Source: CAVVSD01 sp963757125
Lineage (GTDB): Bacteria; Actinomycetota; Thermoleophilia; Solirubrobacterales; Solirubrobacteraceae
Direction of reading: 5' to 3'
Assembly (NCBI GenBank): GCA_963757125.1
Contig: CAVWQP010000009.1
Span: forward strand, 558,001-622,000
DNA length: 64,000 nt
The notes under the pieces are model-generated. The model searched no databases and was not told the origin of the DNA. It saw only the letters and a list, made by a program, of their open reading frames with translations. Position 1 is the stretch's first letter; the number at the start of each line of letters is the position of its first letter. The translations under genes were made by a program, and so were the position numbers. This document shows positions 16,278 to 25,424 of this stretch, in pieces.

Positions 16278-17495
16278 GTGTCCCATCGTCGCCTGAGGCC
16301 GCTCATCGCCGCCTCGCTGCTCGTCCTCATCGTCCCGGCCGCCGCATCCGCGGCTCCCGCCGGCGACGTCTCCATCCGCGTCGAGGGCTCCACCGCGACG
16401 CTCGCGGGGCCCGCTGTCGTGCGCACCGCCGACGGCGCGTTCACGAAGGTCGCCACCGCCGGTCCTCCCGCGACCTGCTCGTCCACGTCGATCGGCGGCG
16501 CGCTGGAGACGCTCACCGCCGGCGGCTGGAACGGCACCAACGGCAGCGTCGGCATGTCCCTGGAGACGATCCTCGGCGAGACGCACCTGTTCACCTCCGA
16601 CGCCTACTGGAACCTCTACGTCAACGACGCCCCGGCCAGCATGGGCATCTGCACCCAGGAGCTCTCGCCGGGCGACCGCGTCCTCATCGCGCCGTCGTGC
16701 ACCGCGGCCGACACGCCGACGTGCTTCTCGGGCGATCCGCTCGAGCTCGCCGGACCGGCGACGGCGCCGCCCGGCACGAGGGTGACGCTGCACGCCGACG
16801 AGTTCACCGTCACGTTCGGCGCGGCGCCCGACTTCATCAACACGACCACGCCCGCCCCGTCGGCGGGCGCGACGGTCACCGGCGCGGGCCAGACCGTCAC
16901 GACCGACGCGGCAGGCAACGCGACCGTGACGCTCGCCGCGAGCGCCGGGCCGCAGGGCTTCACGGTGACGAAGGGGGACCGCGTCCGGGGCTCCGCCGTC
17001 GTCTGCGCGACGACCGGCGCCGACGGCGCGTGCGCGCCGCGCCAGGCCCAGGCGGGGGGCGGACCGAGCGCGACGTGCGCGACGAACGGGCACGACGGCA
17101 AGTGCGGGACGGCGGACAGGACGCCGCCCTTCGCGCGGATCGCGGCGATCAGGAACGGCCAGCGCTTCGCGAAGGGGCGCGGGCCCCGTGCGCTGCGCGG
17201 GACCGTCGCGGCCGAGCCCGCGGGGCTGAAGTCGCTCCGGCTGCGCCTCACGCGCAACGACGACGGCCGCTGCAGCGCCTACGACGGCACGAAGGAGCGC
17301 TTCGTGCACACGAAGCGCTGCGCCGCCTCGGCGGGGCGGACGTTCGCCATCGGCACGGCGCAGGACTTCTCCTACCTGCTGCCGCGCCGCCTCGGGCCCG
17401 GGCGCTACGTGCTCGACGTGTTCGCCGTGGACGGCGCCGGCAACCGCGGTCTGCTGACGCGCGGCCAGAGCCGCGTCGTGTTCCACGTGCGCTGA
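16278..17495 (+). CDS. Secreted DUF4430 (transcobalamin C-terminal-like) protein
   Basis: A 405-residue exported protein, first gene after the riboswitch. The signal peptide is residues 1-26 (LIAASLLVLIVPAAASA, AxA cleavage). Residues ~30-145 form a DUF4430-like domain with YWNLYVND (110-117) and LSPGDRVLIAPS, the pattern of the transcobalamin beta domain. A Gly/Thr-rich linker and a C-terminal Ig-like domain follow (about 265-405), with two or more Cys pairs. No lipobox or sortase signal is seen. GTG 16278 has AAAGGGG 5-10 bases upstream. It probably binds cobalamin outside the membrane; that is inferred from family and riboswitch. Confidence 0.8.
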   Translation: MSHRRLRPLIAASLLVLIVPAAASAAPAGDVSIRVEGSTATLAGPAVVRTADGAFTKVATAGPPATCSSTSIGGALETLTAGGWNGTNGSVGMSLETILGETHLFTSDAYWNLYVNDAPASMGICTQELSPGDRVLIAPSCTAADTPTCFSGDPLELAGPATAPPGTRVTLHADEFTVTFGAAPDFINTTTPAPSAGATVTGAGQTVTTDAAGNATVTLAASAGPQGFTVTKGDRVRGSAVVCATTGADGACAPRQAQAGGGPSATCATNGHDGKCGTADRTPPFARIAAIRNGQRFAKGRGPRALRGTVAAEPAGLKSLRLRLTRNDDGRCSAYDGTKERFVHTKRCAASAGRTFAIGTAQDFSYLLPRRLGPGRYVLDVFAVDGAGNRGLLTRGQSRVVFHVR

Positions 17496-17499
17496 GTGG

Positions 17500-18420
17500 A
17501 TGGTCCGGCGGTGGCGAGCACTCTCCGGTGCGTTCGCGGTGCTCGCCGCCGCCTGCCTCGCCGCCTGCGGGGCGGGCCCCGGGTCGCCGTCCTCCGACGC
17601 CAGCCTGCTGGTCACCGCCGACTTCGGGAGCCGTGTGCTCGTGCGCGATGATGCCCCGGAGGTCAGGGGGGCGGACACGGTCATGCGCCTCGTGCAGCGC
17701 AACGCGAAGGTGACGACGCGCTACGGCGGCGGGTTCGTCCAGTCCATCGACGGCGTCGCGGGCGGGCAGCGCGGCGGGCGCCCCGTGGACTGGTTCTTCT
17801 ACGTCGACGGCGTCCTCTCCGACCGCGGGGCCGCCTCGGTCCGGGTGGGCGACGGCGACGCCGTCTGGTGGGACCACCACGACTGGGGGTCGGGGCCGGG
17901 GAGCGGGTCGGCCGTGGTCGGCTCGTTCCCGGCGCCGTTCACGTCGGAGGCGGTGCTGGCGTGTATCCCTGCGAGCGCGCCGGCGTGCGCGACGACACGG
18001 CAGGCGCTCACGCGCGCGGGCGCGCGGGTCCGGTCCGTCGCGCCGTCGGCCCTCGGCCGCGGCGACGTCCCCGGCGTGCTCGTCGGCACCGCCGCCGCGA
18101 TCGGCGACACGCCGGTCGGTCGCCTGCTGCGCCAGGGCCCGGAGGGCAGCGGCGTCTACGCACGCCCGGCCCGCGACGGGCAGGACATCGCGCTGCTCGA
18201 CCCGCGCGGCCACCGCGTCCGCGCCGCCGGGCCCGGCGCCGGGCTCGTCGCCGCGATGCGCACGGAGGGCAGAGCCCCGATCTGGACCGTCACCGGCACC
18301 GACGACGCGGGCGTGCAGGCCGCTGCGGGCGCGCTGACACCCGACCGCCTCGCCGGGCGGTTCGCCGTCGCCGTCGAGGGCGCGGACACGACGCCGCTGC
18401 CGCTGGAGCCCGGAGGATGA
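17500..18420 (+). CDS. DUF4430 lipoprotein, putative cobalamin-binding
   Basis: A 306-residue lipoprotein. The lipobox LAAC ends at Cys23, so it is anchored on the outer face of the membrane. The DUF4430 domain spans ~35-130: GADTVMRLVQRNAKVTTRYGG, then DWFFYVDG (97-104) and VGDGDAVWWDHHDW. The second half is a separate alpha/beta region (130-306) that I cannot name. It lies four bases after the first DUF4430 gene and overlaps ecfT by four bases. By analogy with transcobalamin, it could form one wall of a cobalamin site with the barrel fused to the S-component. Confidence 0.82.
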   Translation: MVRRWRALSGAFAVLAAACLAACGAGPGSPSSDASLLVTADFGSRVLVRDDAPEVRGADTVMRLVQRNAKVTTRYGGGFVQSIDGVAGGQRGGRPVDWFFYVDGVLSDRGAASVRVGDGDAVWWDHHDWGSGPGSGSAVVGSFPAPFTSEAVLACIPASAPACATTRQALTRAGARVRSVAPSALGRGDVPGVLVGTAAAIGDTPVGRLLRQGPEGSGVYARPARDGQDIALLDPRGHRVRAAGPGAGLVAAMRTEGRAPIWTVTGTDDAGVQAAAGALTPDRLAGRFAVAVEGADTTPLPLEPGG

Positions 18421-19271
18421 GCCCGCTGCACGCGGCGCGTGCGGGCGCCGGCGCGGCCTGGTGCGCGGCGATCGTCGTCTGCGGGCTGCTCTACGAGCAC
18501 CCGCTCGTGCTCGGCGTCCTGTGCGCCGCCGTCCTCGCCGCCGGCGCGCTCGCGGGAGTGTGGGCCGAGATGTCGCGCGCGCTGCGGCTCTGCCTGCTCG
18601 CGGCGCCGCTCATCGTCGCGATCAACCTGCTCGCCAACCGCAACGGGCTGACGGTGTTCTGGCGCTTCGGCGACGTCCCGCCGTTCGGGCAGATCGACCT
18701 CACCGTCGAGGCGCTCGCGTACGGCGGCGCCCTGGCGCTGCGGCTGGCCGCGATGGTGCTCGTCGCCGCGCTGTTCGCCGCCGCGATCGACGTCGATGCC
18801 CTCCTGCTCGGCGCGCGACGGGTGTCGGCCCGCTCCGCGCTGACCGCGGTGCTGTCGGTCCGCCTCGTGCCCGTGCTCGCCCGCGACGCGCGGCGACTCG
18901 ACGAGGCGCGTCGCTGCCGCGCGGACGGCGGCGGCACCGGCGCAGCGGCGAAGGTCGCGGTCCTGCGGGCGATCTGCGCCGGGGCGCTCGACCGGGCCGG
19001 CGACGTCGCGACGACGCTCGAGGTCCGCGGCTACGGCACCCACGGGCGACCTCAGCGCCGCCGCGAGCCGTGGTCGCGGCAGGACCTCGCGTTCACGGCG
19101 TCCGCCGTGGCGATCCTCGTCCTCGCCGTCGGCGGTCGCGCGGCGGGCCTCGCCTCCTTCACCGCGGTCCCGGCGCTCGATGCGCCCGTCGGCGTCGACG
19201 AGCTGGCGCTCGCCGCCGCGCTGGCAGCGGCCGTCCTCGCGCCCTTCGCCGTCCGCAGGGGGATGCGGTGA
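18417..19271 (+). CDS. ECF transporter T component (CbiQ/EcfT)
   Basis: A 284-residue membrane protein with about five to six hydrophobic helices. The cytoplasmic coupling helices carry the Ala-Arg-type signatures EARRCRADG (163-171) and EVRGYG (202-207), which dock onto the two ATPase domains. It transmits ATP-driven motion to the S-component. The ATG overlaps the lipoprotein stop (ATGA) and the stop overlaps the ATPase GTG. Its place under a cobalamin riboswitch makes it part of a B12 importer rather than a cobalt (CbiMNQO) system; no cbiM or cbiN is present. Confidence 0.9.
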   Translation: MSPLHAARAGAGAAWCAAIVVCGLLYEHPLVLGVLCAAVLAAGALAGVWAEMSRALRLCLLAAPLIVAINLLANRNGLTVFWRFGDVPPFGQIDLTVEALAYGGALALRLAAMVLVAALFAAAIDVDALLLGARRVSARSALTAVLSVRLVPVLARDARRLDEARRCRADGGGTGAAAKVAVLRAICAGALDRAGDVATTLEVRGYGTHGRPQRRREPWSRQDLAFTASAVAILVLAVGGRAAGLASFTAVPALDAPVGVDELALAAALAAAVLAPFAVRRGMR

Positions 19272-20872
19272 GCGTCCTCGAGCTCGACCACGTCTCCTAC
19301 GCCTACCCCGGCGCGGGTGAGCCCGCGCTGCGCGACGTGACGCTGCGCATCGATCCCGGGGAGTTCGTCGTGCTCGCCGGCGGGTCGGCCACCGGGAAGT
19401 CGACGCTCCTGCGCGCGGCCGCCGGGATCGTGCCGCACGTCCACGGGGGGACGTTCGCCGGCGAGGCGCGCTGCGGCGGGCTGAGCACCCGCGACCATGG
19501 CCCTGCGGCGCTGTCGGCCACCGCCGGGAGCCTGTTCCAGGACCCCGAGACGCAGGTGGTCATGGGGTCGGTCCGGGCGGAGATCGCGTTCCCGCTCGAG
19601 GGTCGCGGCGACGGCGCGGGCGCCGTCGCGCGCGGGGTGGAGGAGGTCGCGCTCGCACTCGGCATCGCGCACCTGCTCGACCGCCGCACGGCCGACCTCT
19701 CGGGCGGCGAGCTCCAGCGCGTCGCGCTCGCCGCCGCGCTGGCCCGCCGCCCGCCGCTGCTGCTGCTCGACGAGCCGACGTCGCAGCTGGACCCGGTCTC
19801 CGGGGACGAGCTGATCTGGCTCCTGCGCCGCCTGAACGAGGAGTGGGGCACGGCGGTCGTGCTGGCCGAGCATCGCCTCGAGCGCTGCCTCGCGGCCGCC
19901 GACCGCGTCGTGGCGCTACGCGATGGCACCGTCGCCTGCGACGCGGCGCCGAGCGGGTTCCAGGCGTGGGCGGTCGACCACGCCCCAGAGCTCGCGACGC
20001 CCGCGGCGACGCTCTTCGCCGAGGTGGGGCTGCGGCCGCTGCCGGTCGGCGTGAAGGACGCGCGCAGGTCCCTGGCGGCGCGCGGGCTGCTGCCGGAGGC
20101 CGAGGCGCAGGCCGACGCGCCGTCGCCGTCACGGGCCGAGCGGCGCCGCGCCCGGCGCGACGCGGCCCTGCGGCTCGACGGGGTGTGGCACGAGCTGCGC
20201 GCCGGCCCGGCGCTGCTGCGCGGGGTCGACCTCACCGTCGCGCCCGGGGAGCGCGTCGCGCTCATGGGCCGCAACGGCGCCGGCAAGTCGACGCTCCTGC
20301 GCCACGCCGCGGGGCTCCTGGAGCCGACGCGCGGCAAGGTCCGCGCCACCGGGCGCGTCGCGCTGCTGCTGCAGAACCCCGGCGACTACGTCCTGCACGA
20401 CCGCGTCGGCGACGAGGCCCCGGCCTCCGCGCTGCGCGCCGTCGGCATCGAGCACCTCGCCGACCGGCATCCGCGCGACCTCTCCGGCGGCGAGCGCCAG
20501 CGCCTCGCCTTGGCAGTCGTGCTGGGCGACGGCGAGCACGGGGCGGCGATCGTCCTCCTCGACGAGCCGACGCGCGGCATGGACCGCATCCAGAAGGCCG
20601 CGCTGGCGGACCGCCTCCACGCGTTCGCGGCGGACGGACGCGCGGTCGTCGTCGCCACGCACGACGCCGAGTTCGCCGCTGCGGTCGCCGACCGGGTCGT
20701 GCTGCTCGCCGACGGCCGCGTCATCGCCGACGGCACCGCCGCGTCGCTGCTCGGCGGCGGCTGGTACTTCGCCACCGAGACCGCACGCGTCCTCGGCGGC
20801 GCCGGCGGGGCGCTGCTGCCCGCGCAGGGCGCCCGGCTGCTGCACACGACAGACACCGTGGAGGTCCCATGA
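19268..20872 (+). CDS. ECF transporter ATPase, two EcfA domains fused
   Basis: A 534-residue protein with two ABC domains in tandem. Domain 1: Walker A GGSATGKST 38-46, signature LSGGE 144-148, Walker B LLLLDEP 164-170, followed by a His-containing switch (AEHRLE). Domain 2: Walker A GRNGAGKST 334-342, LSGGE 405-409, LLDEP 430-434, switch ATHD. A charged linker joins them (~255-300). Both sites look active. It replaces separate EcfA1 and EcfA2 subunits and powers uptake at the cytoplasmic face. GTG overlaps the ecfT stop and the stop overlaps the S-component ATG. Confidence 0.92.
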   Translation: MSVLELDHVSYAYPGAGEPALRDVTLRIDPGEFVVLAGGSATGKSTLLRAAAGIVPHVHGGTFAGEARCGGLSTRDHGPAALSATAGSLFQDPETQVVMGSVRAEIAFPLEGRGDGAGAVARGVEEVALALGIAHLLDRRTADLSGGELQRVALAAALARRPPLLLLDEPTSQLDPVSGDELIWLLRRLNEEWGTAVVLAEHRLERCLAAADRVVALRDGTVACDAAPSGFQAWAVDHAPELATPAATLFAEVGLRPLPVGVKDARRSLAARGLLPEAEAQADAPSPSRAERRRARRDAALRLDGVWHELRAGPALLRGVDLTVAPGERVALMGRNGAGKSTLLRHAAGLLEPTRGKVRATGRVALLLQNPGDYVLHDRVGDEAPASALRAVGIEHLADRHPRDLSGGERQRLALAVVLGDGEHGAAIVLLDEPTRGMDRIQKAALADRLHAFAADGRAVVVATHDAEFAAAVADRVVLLADGRVIADGTAASLLGGGWYFATETARVLGGAGGALLPAQGARLLHTTDTVEVP

Positions 20873-22389
20873 CCTGGCCACTCGCCTCGCTGCTCGTCCT
20901 GCTCTGCGCGCTCGCCGCCGGCGCCGCGTGGTGGGAGCGCGGGCGCCCGCCGTCGCGACTGCTCGCGCTCGTCGCCGCCCTGGCCGCGCTCGCCGCGCTC
21001 GGGCGGCTGGCGTTCGCCCCGCTGCCGAACGTCAAGCCGACGACCGACATCGTCCTGATCAGCGGCTACGTCCTCGGCGGTGCGCCCGGGTTCGTGGTCG
21101 GCGCCGTCGGGGCGCTCGCGTCGAACGTCGTCTTCGGGCAGGGCCCGTGGACCCCGTGGCAGATGGCGGCGTGGGGTTCGGTCGGCCTGTTCGGCGCGTG
21201 GCTCGGCGTCGTCACCGGACGGCGCCTCGGGCGCATCCCGCTCGCGATCGCCTGCGGCGCCGCCGGTTTCCTCTTCGGCGCGATCATGGACCTGTCGACG
21301 TGGACGACGCTGTCGGGCTCGCACACGCTCGAGGCGTACCTCACGATCGCCGCCGTGTCGCTGCCGTTCAACATCGCGCACGCGGCCGGCAACGTCGTCT
21401 TCTGCCTGCTCTTCGGCCCCGTCCTCGTCGCGGCGCTGCAGCGCTCGGCGCTGCGCTCGCACGTCACGTGGCGGCCCGCCGGCGCGGTGGTCCCGGCGCT
21501 CGCGGTCGCCGCCGTGCTCGCCGGCGCGGCCACCGCGCCCGACCCCGCCGAGGCCGGCTCACGCGGCGTGGACTACCTGCGCGCGGCGCAGAACCGCGAC
21601 GGCGGGTTCGGCGGGACGCGGGGCGAGCCGTCCACGCCGCTGTACGCGGCATGGGCCGGCATCGGGCTCGCCGGGGCGGGCGAGCGCTGCGGCGGCCCGC
21701 TCACCGGCTACCTCCGGCGGACGGGCGCCACGGTGCACGGTGTCGGCGACGTCGAGCGGACGATCCTCGCGCTGCGCGCGTGCGGCAGCGGCACGACGGT
21801 CGGCGGCCGCGACCTGCTCGCGGACCTGCGGCGGGCACAGCGCGGCGACGGCTCCTGGAGCGGCCTCGTCAACGCGACGGCGTTCGGCGTCCTGGCGCTG
21901 CGCGCCACCGGCGCGCCCCGGTCGTCGGGCTCGCTGTCGAGGGCGCTGCGCTGGGTCACCGCCCGGCAGCACGCCGACGGCGGCTTCTCGTTCCCGGGGC
22001 GCACGGGACGCAGCGACATCGACGTGACCTCCGGCGTCGTGCAGGCGCTCGCGGCCGTGCGCGGCCGCGACACCGGCAGGGCGGGCAGGCGTGCGGTCGC
22101 GTTCCTGCGGGGCCAGCAGCGGCCCGACGGCGGCTTCCCGCTCACCGCCGGCGGCGCGTCGAACGCGCAGAGCACGGCCTTCGCGATCCAGGCGCTCGTC
22201 GCGGCGGGCGTCCGTGTCGGCGCCATCCGCCGGGACGGCTCGCGAACCGCCACGGGCTACATCGGCAGCCTCACCACCGCCGACGGCTCGGTGCGCTACT
22301 CGCGCACGTCGGCGCAGACGCCGGTGTGGGTGACGGCGCAGGTCCTCCCTGCGTTGAGCGCCCGCCCGCTGCCGATCATCGAAGGTTAA
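20869..22389 (+). CDS. ECF S-component fused to a squalene-cyclase/intrinsic-factor-like alpha/alpha barrel
   Basis: A 506-residue fusion. Residues ~1-195 are an ECF substrate-binding membrane component with the block PNVKPTTDIVLISGYVLGG (53-71) and FGQGPWTPWQMAAWG (89-103). Another hydrophobic helix at ~205-222 could carry the chain across the membrane. Residues 230-506 are a repeat domain with QNRDGGFG (241), QRGDGSWSG (324), QHADGGFSF (367) and QQRPDGGFPL (416). These are QW-like motifs of alpha/alpha-barrel prenyltransferases, squalene cyclases and cobalamin carriers. The cyclase DxDD acid motif is not seen. Under riboswitch control, the barrel is probably an extracellular B12-capture domain. 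Confidence 0.85.
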   Translation: MTWPLASLLVLLCALAAGAAWWERGRPPSRLLALVAALAALAALGRLAFAPLPNVKPTTDIVLISGYVLGGAPGFVVGAVGALASNVVFGQGPWTPWQMAAWGSVGLFGAWLGVVTGRRLGRIPLAIACGAAGFLFGAIMDLSTWTTLSGSHTLEAYLTIAAVSLPFNIAHAAGNVVFCLLFGPVLVAALQRSALRSHVTWRPAGAVVPALAVAAVLAGAATAPDPAEAGSRGVDYLRAAQNRDGGFGGTRGEPSTPLYAAWAGIGLAGAGERCGGPLTGYLRRTGATVHGVGDVERTILALRACGSGTTVGGRDLLADLRRAQRGDGSWSGLVNATAFGVLALRATGAPRSSGSLSRALRWVTARQHADGGFSFPGRTGRSDIDVTSGVVQALAAVRGRDTGRAGRRAVAFLRGQQRPDGGFPLTAGGASNAQSTAFAIQALVAAGVRVGAIRRDGSRTATGYIGSLTTADGSVRYSRTSAQTPVWVTAQVLPALSARPLPIIEG

Positions 22390-22420
22390 TCACACGTGAC
22401 TCCCGCAACTATGTAGGTTC
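22386..22420 (+). promoter_or_regulatory. Promoter-like element upstream of the first substrate-binding gene
   Basis: TTAATC (22386-22391) and TATGTA (22410-22415) are 18 bases apart, a sigma-70-like layout. The same element recurs with identical spacing upstream of the second copy (23886-23920): both contain TTAATC-x-CAC-x-TG and TGTAGGTTC. The -35 part overlaps the stop region of the ECF gene. Conservation between the paralogues supports function. Confidence 0.5.
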
Positions 22421-22479
22421 GCCCCCGGAGGGCGGCGTGGGGGAGCCGTCGAATTCGTGGAGGGGTTCGAGGAGGACGT

Positions 22480-23813
22480 GTGAGAGGTCTATTGATGCCG
22501 CTGCGGCTGGTGGCGATGGTCGCGGCGTTGTCGTTCGTGCTGGCGAGCTGCGGGAGTGACGACAGCAGCTCGTCGGGCGGCAGTGGCGGTGGTGCAGCCA
22601 AGGAGGCCGGAGGCACGACGCCGTCGGACGCCAAGTGCGGCATGGCGACCGGGAAGAAGGCGACGGGCACGCCGATCAAGGTCGGCGCGATCGTGACGAA
22701 GATCCCCGGGATCGACTTCACGGACATCACCGACGCGGCGAAGGCGTACTTCGACTGCGCCAACGACAACGGCGGCATCAACGGCCATCCGGTCGACTAC
22801 ATCGTCGAGGAGCACGGCACCGACCCGCAGCAGGTCGGCTCGCTGGCGACGAAGCTCATCGAGTCCGACAAGGTCACGTCGTTCGTCGGGAACACGAGCA
22901 TCCTCGACTGCCCGGTGAACCACGCGCTCTACGAGAAGAACAACTACTACGCGATCGTCGCGGGCGTGCCGAACGAGTGCTTCAGCACGCCGAACATCGC
23001 CGCGCTGAACATGGGGCCGCTGTACTCGAGCCTCGGCGCGGTGCGCTACGTGATCGACAAGGCCGGCGCGAAGGGCACGCTCGTCATCGTGTCGCCCAAG
23101 CAGCCGGGCAACGAGGCGGTCAACCAGGGCGCGCTCTCCTACGCCAAGGAGAAGGGCCTGAAGACGATCAGCCGGACCGAGACGGTGCCGATCTCCGATC
23201 CCGCGTCGCTCGCCCAGGCGATCGTGTCGCAGGCCGGTGACGGCGGCGGAGTCGTGCTCGACTTCACGCCGCCGGAGGGCGTGAAGATCATGCAGGCCGT
23301 CGCCCAGCAGGGCCTGATCGACAAGGTCAAGTGGGGCTCGTCCACGCCGCTGAACGACACCTCGGTCCCCGACGCCGTCGGCCCGGACTGGCAGGGCAAG
23401 ATGTTCATCAACGCCGAGCTGGCGCTGCTGGACTCCAACGGCCCCGACATGCAGCTCTACCGCGCGGTGAACAAGAAGTACTCGCCCGACAACCCGGTCG
23501 GCAGCTTCGGCCAGATGGGCTTCGTCGCGGCGAAGATGTTCGCGACACGATGCTGAAGGTGCCGGACGACAAGCTCAACAAGGCGGGCATCAACGACGCC
23601 CTCCTGAACATCAAGAACTACAAGACCGACATCCTCTGCAAGCCCTGGTACTTCCAGAAGATGAAGCTGCACGTCCCGAACAACACGGACCGGACAGTCA
23701 CGCCGAAGGGCAGCAAGATGACCGAGGTCGAGGGATGCACGGACATCCCGGACTCCTACCCGGACCTCAAGTACGTCCGCGAGTTCGAGTCGCAGAACGA
23801 CGTGAACAAGTAG
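22480..23813 (+). pseudogene. Branched-chain amino acid-type ABC substrate-binding lipoprotein, copy 1 (frameshifted)
   Basis: The first of two paralogous type-1 periplasmic-binding lipoproteins (Leu/Ile/Val or amide-binding group). Signal peptide ends in a lipobox LASC (Cys24), followed by a Ser/Gly linker and a Peripla_BP_6-like body starting IKVGAIVTKIPGIDFTDI. The frame breaks near 23541-23546: compared with copy 2, one base is missing in the codons after AAKMF, and the C-terminal ~90 codons continue in another frame to 23813. GTG 22480 has AGGAGG upstream. No permease or ATPase genes are adjacent. Ligand unknown. The break may be a sequencing error. Confidence 0.8.
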
Positions 23814-23885
23814 TCGAGGTCCGCATCGGCGGCGCCCGCTCGGCGGGCGTCGCCGGTCAGCGCTTTTCCTGAGAATCACCGAACG

Positions 23886-23920
23886 TTAATCGCACATGCC
23901 GTACGAACCTCTGTAGGTTC
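23886..23920 (+). promoter_or_regulatory. Promoter-like element upstream of the second substrate-binding gene
   Basis: A copy of the element at 22386-22420: TTAATC at 23886, TGTAGGTTC at 23912, same internal spacing. It is followed by a ~140-base leader in which I see no further structure apart from a Shine-Dalgarno GAGGAGG just before the GTG at 24063. Confidence 0.5.
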
Positions 23921-24062
23921 CGCCGACGAAGGGTGGCGTGTGTGCTGGTCGCCGACGTCTCGGCGGATCGCGCGGGAGCTTGGGAGGGCGCTCGTGCGGA
24001 CTTGAGACGCGTGCGCTCCGCCACGGTGCCGCCGGTACTGGATGGTCCGAGGAGGAGTGCTA

Positions 24063-25407
24063 GTGAAGGATCTACTCAAGCCGCTGCGACTGCTGGCCGT
24101 GATGGCCACGCTCGTGTTCGCGGTCGGCGTTGCCGCCTGCGGCAGTGATGACAGCAATTCATCGGGCGGCGGCGGAGGAGGCGGCAGCGTCAAGGAGGCC
24201 GGCGGAACCACGCCGACCGAGACGAAGTGCGGCGCGGGCACAGGGGAGAAGGCGACCGGGACCCCGATCAAGGCCGGTTCGATCACGACCAAGATCCCGG
24301 GCATCGACTTCACCGACGGCTCTGACGCCGCTGCGGCGTACTTCAAGTGCGTCAACGACAACGGCGGCATCAAGGGCCATCCGGTCGACTTCATCGTCGA
24401 GGAGCACGGCTCGGACCCGCAGCAGGTCGGATCGTTCGCGACGAAGCTCGCGGAGAACGACAAGGTCGCCGCGTTCGTGGCGGGCTTCTCGATCCTGGAC
24501 TGCCCGGTCAACCACAAGTACTACGAGAAGAACGGCTTCTACCCGATCGTGGCGGGCGTTCCCAACGAGTGCTTCAACACGCCGAACATCGCGGCGCTGA
24601 ACATGGGCCCGGGCTACTCCAGCCTCGGCGCCGTGCGCTACCTGATCGACAAGGATCAGGCGAAGGGCACGATGGTCGTCGTCTCGCCGAAGCAGCCGGG
24701 CAACGAGGCGGTCAACCAGATCGCGCTGTCCTACGCCAAGGAGAAGGGCCTGAAGGCCGATCAGCCGCCTGGAGACCGTGCCGCTCGCGGATCCGGCGTC
24801 GCTCGTGCAGGCGATCGTGGCGCAGGCCGGTGACGGCGGCGGCGTGGTCCTGGACTTCACCCCGCCGGAGGGCGTGAAGATCCTGCAGGCCGCGGCCCAG
24901 CAGGGCGTCATCGACAAGGTCAAGTGGGGCTCCTCCACGCCGCTGAACGACACCTCGGTGCCGGACGCGGTCGGCAAGGACTGGGAGGGCAAGATCGCCA
25001 TCAACGCCGAGCTGGCGCTGCTGGACTCCAACGGCCCCGACATGCAGCTCTACCGCGCGGTGAACAAGAAGTACTCGCCCGACAACCCGCTGGGCTCGTT
25101 CGGCCAGATGGGCTTCGTCGCCGCGAAGATGTTCACGGACACGCTCCTGAAGCTGCCCGAGGACCAGCTGAACAAGGAGGGCATCAACAAGGCCATCCTT
25201 GGCATCAAGAACTACAAGACCGACGTGCTCTGCAAGCCCTGGTACTTCCAGGAGATGAAGCTGCACGTCCCGAACAACACGGACCTCACCGTCACGCCGA
25301 AGGACGGCAAGATGGTCCAGGAGGAGGGATGCACCGACATCCCTGACTCGTACCCGGACCTCAAGTACGTCCGCGAGTTCGAGTCGACGCACGACGTGAA
25401 CAAGTAG
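24063..25407 (+). pseudogene. Branched-chain amino acid-type ABC substrate-binding lipoprotein, copy 2 (frameshifted)
   Basis: The paralogue of the gene ending at 23813, with long identical stretches (for example YSPDN, PWYFQ and DIPDSYPDLKYVREFES in both). Lipobox GVAAC with Cys26, Gly/Ser linker, then the same Peripla_BP_6-type domain. One extra base near 24755-24770, relative to copy 1, shifts the frame after EKGLK; the rest continues in frame from about 24778 to 25407. The two copies are broken at different places, so each confirms the correct frame of the other. As orphan binding proteins they would need a transporter elsewhere. Confidence 0.8.
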
Positions 25408-25424
25408 CCAGCACCCGGTGCGGG

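Noticed and set aside
18417..20872. Cobalt/nickel importer (CbiMNQO)
   Set aside because: No cbiM or cbiN is present; the S-component belongs to the vitamin-type ECF group and the riboswitch is for cobalamin.
21559..22389. Squalene-hopene or terpene cyclase
   Set aside because: Only the QW-like repeats are there; the catalytic DxDD motif is not seen and the domain is fused to a transporter.
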